In this document: positions 61,001 to 64,000 of the stretch, one piece after another
Position numbering within the stretch: the first letter of the stretch is position 1
Layout of the letters: every line of letters begins with the position of its first letter
Origin: Nematostella vectensis
Lineage: Eukaryota > Cnidaria > Anthozoa > Actiniaria > Edwardsiidae
Assembly: GCF_932526225.1 (NCBI RefSeq)
Contig: NC_064046.1
Location: forward strand, 11,681,719 to 11,745,718
DNA length: 64,000 bases
Reading direction: 5' to 3'
The notes under the pieces: generated by a model
What the model saw: the letters and a program-made list of their open reading frames with translations, nothing else
Told to the model about the DNA's origin: nothing
Database searches by the model: none
Made by a program: the position numbers and the translations under genes

Positions 61001-63703
61001 AAGGCGAGGTCATGTAGTGCAATATCTACGCGATAAAAACGCATTTTCCTAGCTGTCACGTGTACACAACACTTACTTGCTAATGTAAAAAAATAATACT
61101 AATCACGCGAGATGCTCGTATATTACTAGCTATCACGCGTTACACAATACTTACTTGCTAATGTAATGCAATAGTACTATCCACGCGAGAAACACGCATA
61201 CTGCTAGTTCCGCGAGATCAGTCCCACGCGGTCGCACGATCGTCACGAAGGTCATGACATAGAGCGTGACCTCCATCCAGTTATTGATGCTGAAGAAATA
61301 GTTCCAGCCCTAAGCAAAAAAACAAAACAAAATAGTACAATAAGAAGAAAAACAACCAAGATGACTACGCATGATGTAAGGAGATGCATCTGGTTAAATT
61401 ATGTCTTCAAAACAGGTAGGTCAGGGGCGGATCTATTAGATATTCGGTTAAAAAATAACAAGAAATACAAGGAAATCCACGGAAGAACAATAAATCCGTC
61501 CCCCCTTTATTGAAACCCTTGCTTTGGCCCCTCTTTTTTGGAATTTCTGGACCCGGCCCTGTAAGTAGGCATTCTTGACTAGATAAGGTAACATTTCTTC
61601 CTAGGCAGCGGAAAAGATGGACAGGTAGTGATGAACAGTAAAAGAGGATATACACGCTTAAAGGAAAAAGCCAGCAAACGAGAAGACAAAAAGTGCTCAT
61701 AGAGGTTGAGGGGTTTCACCTTACCTCGTCAAACATCTGGAAGAACTCCTTCGCAAGGTTATATACGCAAGCAATGATAAGAACGACGGCTACTGCTGCT
61801 ATCAACGGGTCATCCCTGAAGGACTTAACGATCAGTGGCTACGGAAAAAAGGAATGGAATGGACTTAACGATCAGTGGCTACGGAAAAAAGGAATGGAAT
61901 GGACTTAACGATCAGTGGCTACGGAAAAAGGAATGGAATGGACTTAACGATCAGTGGCTACGGAAAAAAGGAATGGAATGGCGAAAAAAATAGTTAAATT
62001 CCAATTTCCAAAAAACAATTAAATCAGTACATATTCCCACAATGCTATATCTGTTACTTAATCGCAAAATGCCGTTCGAAAACTGCGTGGTTTGTTTTGA
62101 CTTTTAAATGAGCACCGGTAATAGTATAATGTATGTCGTCACTCAAATTTATTCAAAACAAATTTAAGATTTTACAGACACTGTGTGGAATTTCCAAAAT
62201 CTGTTTTCTAGGCCAAAATTTTCTAGATTCTTTCTACTATTGTTCCTTTTTTTTTAAATAATCTTTTTATAAAAAATGCAGCGCAACCAGAAAATCCGCA
62301 AACATCCAGAAATATGGGTTGAATAATTATTGTCTTCTGACAAATCAGAAAAGAAAATTTAGAAAACTGACTGCATGTATTTATCTCGTCTACTTATCTC
62401 GCGGTATTACTGTAAAACTTACATCCTCCTTTATGGTTGTGTTACTAGCCACGTTTTCCATATTGTGTTTGGTAAAACTGACAATGTACTGCATTATCAC
62501 CATGATGAGCGATATGTAAATGAGGTAGACGGCTTGGTTTAGAAAAGCACAGACAAGGCCAAACTTTCTCCTGAAACAAATATAAACCATTTGTGATAAA
62601 TGTTAATAAACATCAAGATTATGTGATACGGGCATGAGAAAAGACGATGCTGGCAGGAACTACTGTAAGCCCCATCCCCTTGCTTTAATTGGCTGAACGG
62701 CTTGCCAGTTAATTACGTCACTTTTGAATTGCCGCTGGCCACGAATGGGACAGCTTATCGCATAGAATGCATGACAACAGTCTGTCATTAGACGCCTGGT
62801 GACGAGGCTAGACTACCGGAAAACATTATACCAACAGGGCTCTTTACTGCCTTACGAAAGGTAAGAAGAAGGTAGAAGAACATCCTTTTTTGTGATAGCA
62901 TCCATTTCAACCGGCGGATTTGCATTAGCTATTGTGATAGCTAACGAAAGACATTCTAGTTTCGTATTTAACCATGTCTGGTGAGGAAAAGAAAACGATT
63001 TTACTGTCGAATTCGTTGTATCGCGACATCGCATTTTCAAAACATCGATTTGTTTTAGTCTTTTGGGATTTTCTGTTCCGCCAGTCTAATTATTCTAAGC
63101 CAATCAGATTCTTGCCATCTCTCGCCTTAGACTAGGCTAGACTACTGGGAAAACACGATACCAACAGCGCTCTTTACTGCCTTACGAATGGTCCTAGAAG
63201 AACATCCTTTTTTATCCTAACAAATGCAATCTATGTGAAAGCATCAATTTCAATAGGCGAATTTGCATTAGCTATTGCGATATTTTATTGCATTGATCAT
63301 AATTTGGAATGACTTTGAAAAATGATTCTGTAAATTAACTAGAAATATTTAAACAAAAATAACAAAGATATGGCTTGGAAGGGTTCTTTGAAATCCATGC
63401 AAACATCGCCAACATTGCTGGCGAAAACAGCCGGTATTCTTGAACCAGAAATGCCGCCGTTGTTTGTATATAACGTTGTAAGGTGCAGGGTAGTTAACCA
63501 ATATTTCCTTTTCCTTGTGGCATTTGAGCAGGGCGACGCTAGCTATGGTGGTCGACACGTTTTGACCGAGAGATTGTAGAGAGAGAGCTGCAGCCATATC
63601 AAGAATGAAATTTGTAGTGCAATTTGTCTTACCATTTGATATCCATGAGTACAGAGCATAAGGGGTGAGTAAGACATTCTAGTCTTTCGTATTTAACCAT
63701 GGT
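55071..63703 (-). CDS. TRPA-type cation channel, 3' part (11 exons)
   Basis: Exons 63633-63703, 62423-62570, 61725-61838, 61155-61309, 60321-60381, 59875-59958, 59251-59448, 58621-58689, 58436-58546, 57941-58044 and 55071-55230 join without phase breaks into 424 codons plus TAA. The order is: the linker before S1 (HPLCSVLMDIKWRKFG, typical of TRPA), S1 (LNQAVYLIYISLIMVIMQYI), S2 (LIAAVAVVLIIACVY), S3/S4 segments, S5 (VLIILLIFLAAFAFSFHVIT), a pore region with two N-glycosylation sites (NYS, NST), S6 (FISYCFMMPIIFLNLL), then GLAVGDIDNIRKTAAMERYT, the TRPA post-S6 helix, and a C-terminal coiled coil. The ankyrin repeats must lie beyond 64000. Family: irritant- or temperature-sensing Ca2+-permeable channels of the plasma membrane. 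The introns carry six splice-site duplications. Confidence 0.93.
55356..57945. repeat. 83-bp minisatellite, about 31 copies, templated on a TRPA exon end
   Basis: Units of about 82-83 bp contain CTTACTCTGCCTCTTG and TAGTAGCCATT. The most distal unit (55356-55405) and the true exon end (57932-57985) share ACTTACTCTGCCTCGTG plus flanking similarity (CTCTGAACCCTCTC versus CTTTGAACACTATC). So each unit carries a minus-strand CAGAGTAAG-type donor. Confidence 0.9.
58075..58480. repeat. 42/43-bp minisatellite, 9-10 copies, spanning a TRPA splice donor
   Basis: Units of 42-43 bp read TTCTGTTCGGGTGTTAACCC then ACCTTATCTTTGAAG. The copy at 58426-58470 is the real end of exon 58436-58546 with its GTGGGT donor; the others lie in the intron and repeat the last 34 or so exon bases and the donor. 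Confidence 0.95.
59400..59606. repeat. About 95-bp duplication of the TRPA pore-exon acceptor
   Basis: GGCGGCGAGAGAGGCAGAGA, AATCTTGTCTTAGCCTGG and CATAAGGACA (exon start and acceptor, minus strand) recur near 59500-59555 with changes; a third partial start is at 59594-59606. Confidence 0.85.
59817..59833 (+). repeat. Poly-G tract (17 bp)
   Basis: G run 42 bp from the donor of the TRPA S5 exon, in the intron. Confidence 0.95.
60664..60864. mobile_element. 201-bp foldback element with perfect 9-bp target duplication
   Basis: Arms of about 90 bp begin TAGCCTACTTGTAGGC and are inverted copies with few mismatches, around a 25-bp centre. GAGTTTCCC flanks both ends (60655-60663, 60865-60873). The 9-bp duplication suggests mobilisation by a Mutator-type transposase. 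It lies in a TRPA intron. Confidence 0.9.
60911..61215. repeat. About 80-bp duplications of a TRPA exon end and donor
   Basis: ACTTACTTGCTAATGTAA, the donor plus exon end at 61149-61166, recurs at 61070-61087; a weaker copy (GTTACATGTTAATGTTA) is at 60940-60956, with a partial copy between them near 61012-61052. Confidence 0.85.
61821..61979. repeat. 40-bp tandem repeat, 4 copies, spanning a TRPA splice acceptor
   Basis: GGACTTAACGATCAGTGGCT followed by ACGGAAAAAAGGAATGGAAT repeats at 61821, 61861, 61901 and 61940. On the minus strand each unit has a pyrimidine tract, CCGTAG acceptor and the first 18 exon bases; the copy at 61821 is the real exon start. Confidence 0.97.
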
Positions 63704-63856
63704 CTGGTGAGGAAAAGAAAACGATTTTACTGCCGAATTCGTTGTATCACGACGCCGCATTTTCAAAAAATCGGTTTGTTTTTGTCTTTTGGGATTTTCT
63801 GTTCCACCAGTCAAATTATTCTAAGCCAATCAGATTCTTGCCATCTCTCGCCTTAG
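62805..63856. repeat. Large duplication containing a TRPA exon acceptor
   Basis: 62805-63131 and 63134-63856 share GCTCTTTACTGCCTTACGAA, TTTGCATTAGCTATTG, TCGTATTTAACCATG and GAGGAAAAGAAAACGATTTT in the same order. The second copy holds the intact exon 63633-63703; the first lacks about 390 bp, including most of the exon, but keeps its start and acceptor. Confidence 0.85.
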
Positions 63857-63987
63857 TGCAGTTGCCTGGCTTTCTGTCGCGACACTGTCTGGTTTTCGTC
63901 CAGAGGATAGCCAGGGAAGTGCACAAAGCGAGACTCTGGTTGGCTTAGAATGGTTTTACCGACGGAACAGAAAACCGAAACAAATCG
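63770..63987. mobile_element. Foldback element at the right edge
   Basis: TTTTCTGTTCCACCAG with TTCTAAGCCAATCAGA pairs with CTGGTTGGCTTAGAA and CGGAACAGAAAA near 63937-63987, giving inverted arms of about 55 bp. A left-arm copy also occurs at 63042-63110 within the duplicated segment. Confidence 0.6.
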
Positions 63988-64000
63988 TGTTATAAAAACG

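Noticed and set aside
63349-63597. 82-residue minus-strand frame in the TRPA gene as an extra exon
   Set aside because: The flanking exons 63633-63703 and 62423-62570 join in phase as KWRKFG, the expected TRPA sequence, leaving no room for an insert.

Overview
This is a eukaryotic nuclear window from an early-branching animal, most likely an anthozoan cnidarian such as a sea anemone. That is an inference from intron-rich genes with short exons, AT-rich noncoding DNA, the gene content (TRPA channel, HSF, conodipine-like phospholipase A2, SPMIP8, a RAG1-like fragment) and many small inverted-repeat (MITE-like) elements. I could not confirm a species. Gene models were built by hand from splice signals, reading phase and protein family knowledge. 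In each complete model the exon phases join without a break.

Layout. 246-628 (+) is the last exon of a PM20D2-like peptidase. 3276-4121 (-) is an intronless TEA-domain factor with no YAP-binding domain. 6997-13451 (-) is a complete 13-exon protein disulfide isomerase with two CGHC thioredoxin domains, an ERp29-type D domain and a KEEL end. It sits head to head, 367 bp apart, with a THAP-domain gene (13819-20431 or 21451, +) that has a long charged coiled coil and about 20 hendecad repeats. 24655-29751 (-) is an SPMIP8/TEPP-like sperm axoneme gene with three alternative first exons. 32094-43194 (-) is a complete 14-exon heat shock factor (513 aa). 47838-48981 (-) is a RAG1-like fragment (zinc site, RING and zinc finger, then a transposase-like C-terminal exon), broken by one in-frame stop. 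51177-52222 (-) is a two-exon secreted phospholipase A2. 55071-63703 (-) is the 3' part (last 11 exons, 424 codons) of a TRPA channel whose ankyrin part lies beyond the window.

Repeats. The main signal in the window is that tandem repeats lie on splice junctions. Six tandem duplications in the TRPA gene each contain a copy of an exon edge with its splice donor or acceptor. These include a roughly 31-copy, 83-bp array and a 9- to 10-copy, 42/43-bp array. Smaller arrays lie next to splice donors in the PDI, HSF and SPMIP8 genes. Other repeats are three copies of a 321-323 bp Mutator-like MITE with 9-bp target duplications, a 201-bp foldback with a perfect 9-bp duplication, several other foldbacks, a perfect 562-bp tandem duplication, and long G/C homopolymers.

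Likely regulation. Two perfect heat shock elements and a palindromic CRE lie 1.2 kb upstream of the HSF start codon. A UPRE-type site lies in the first intron of the PDI gene.
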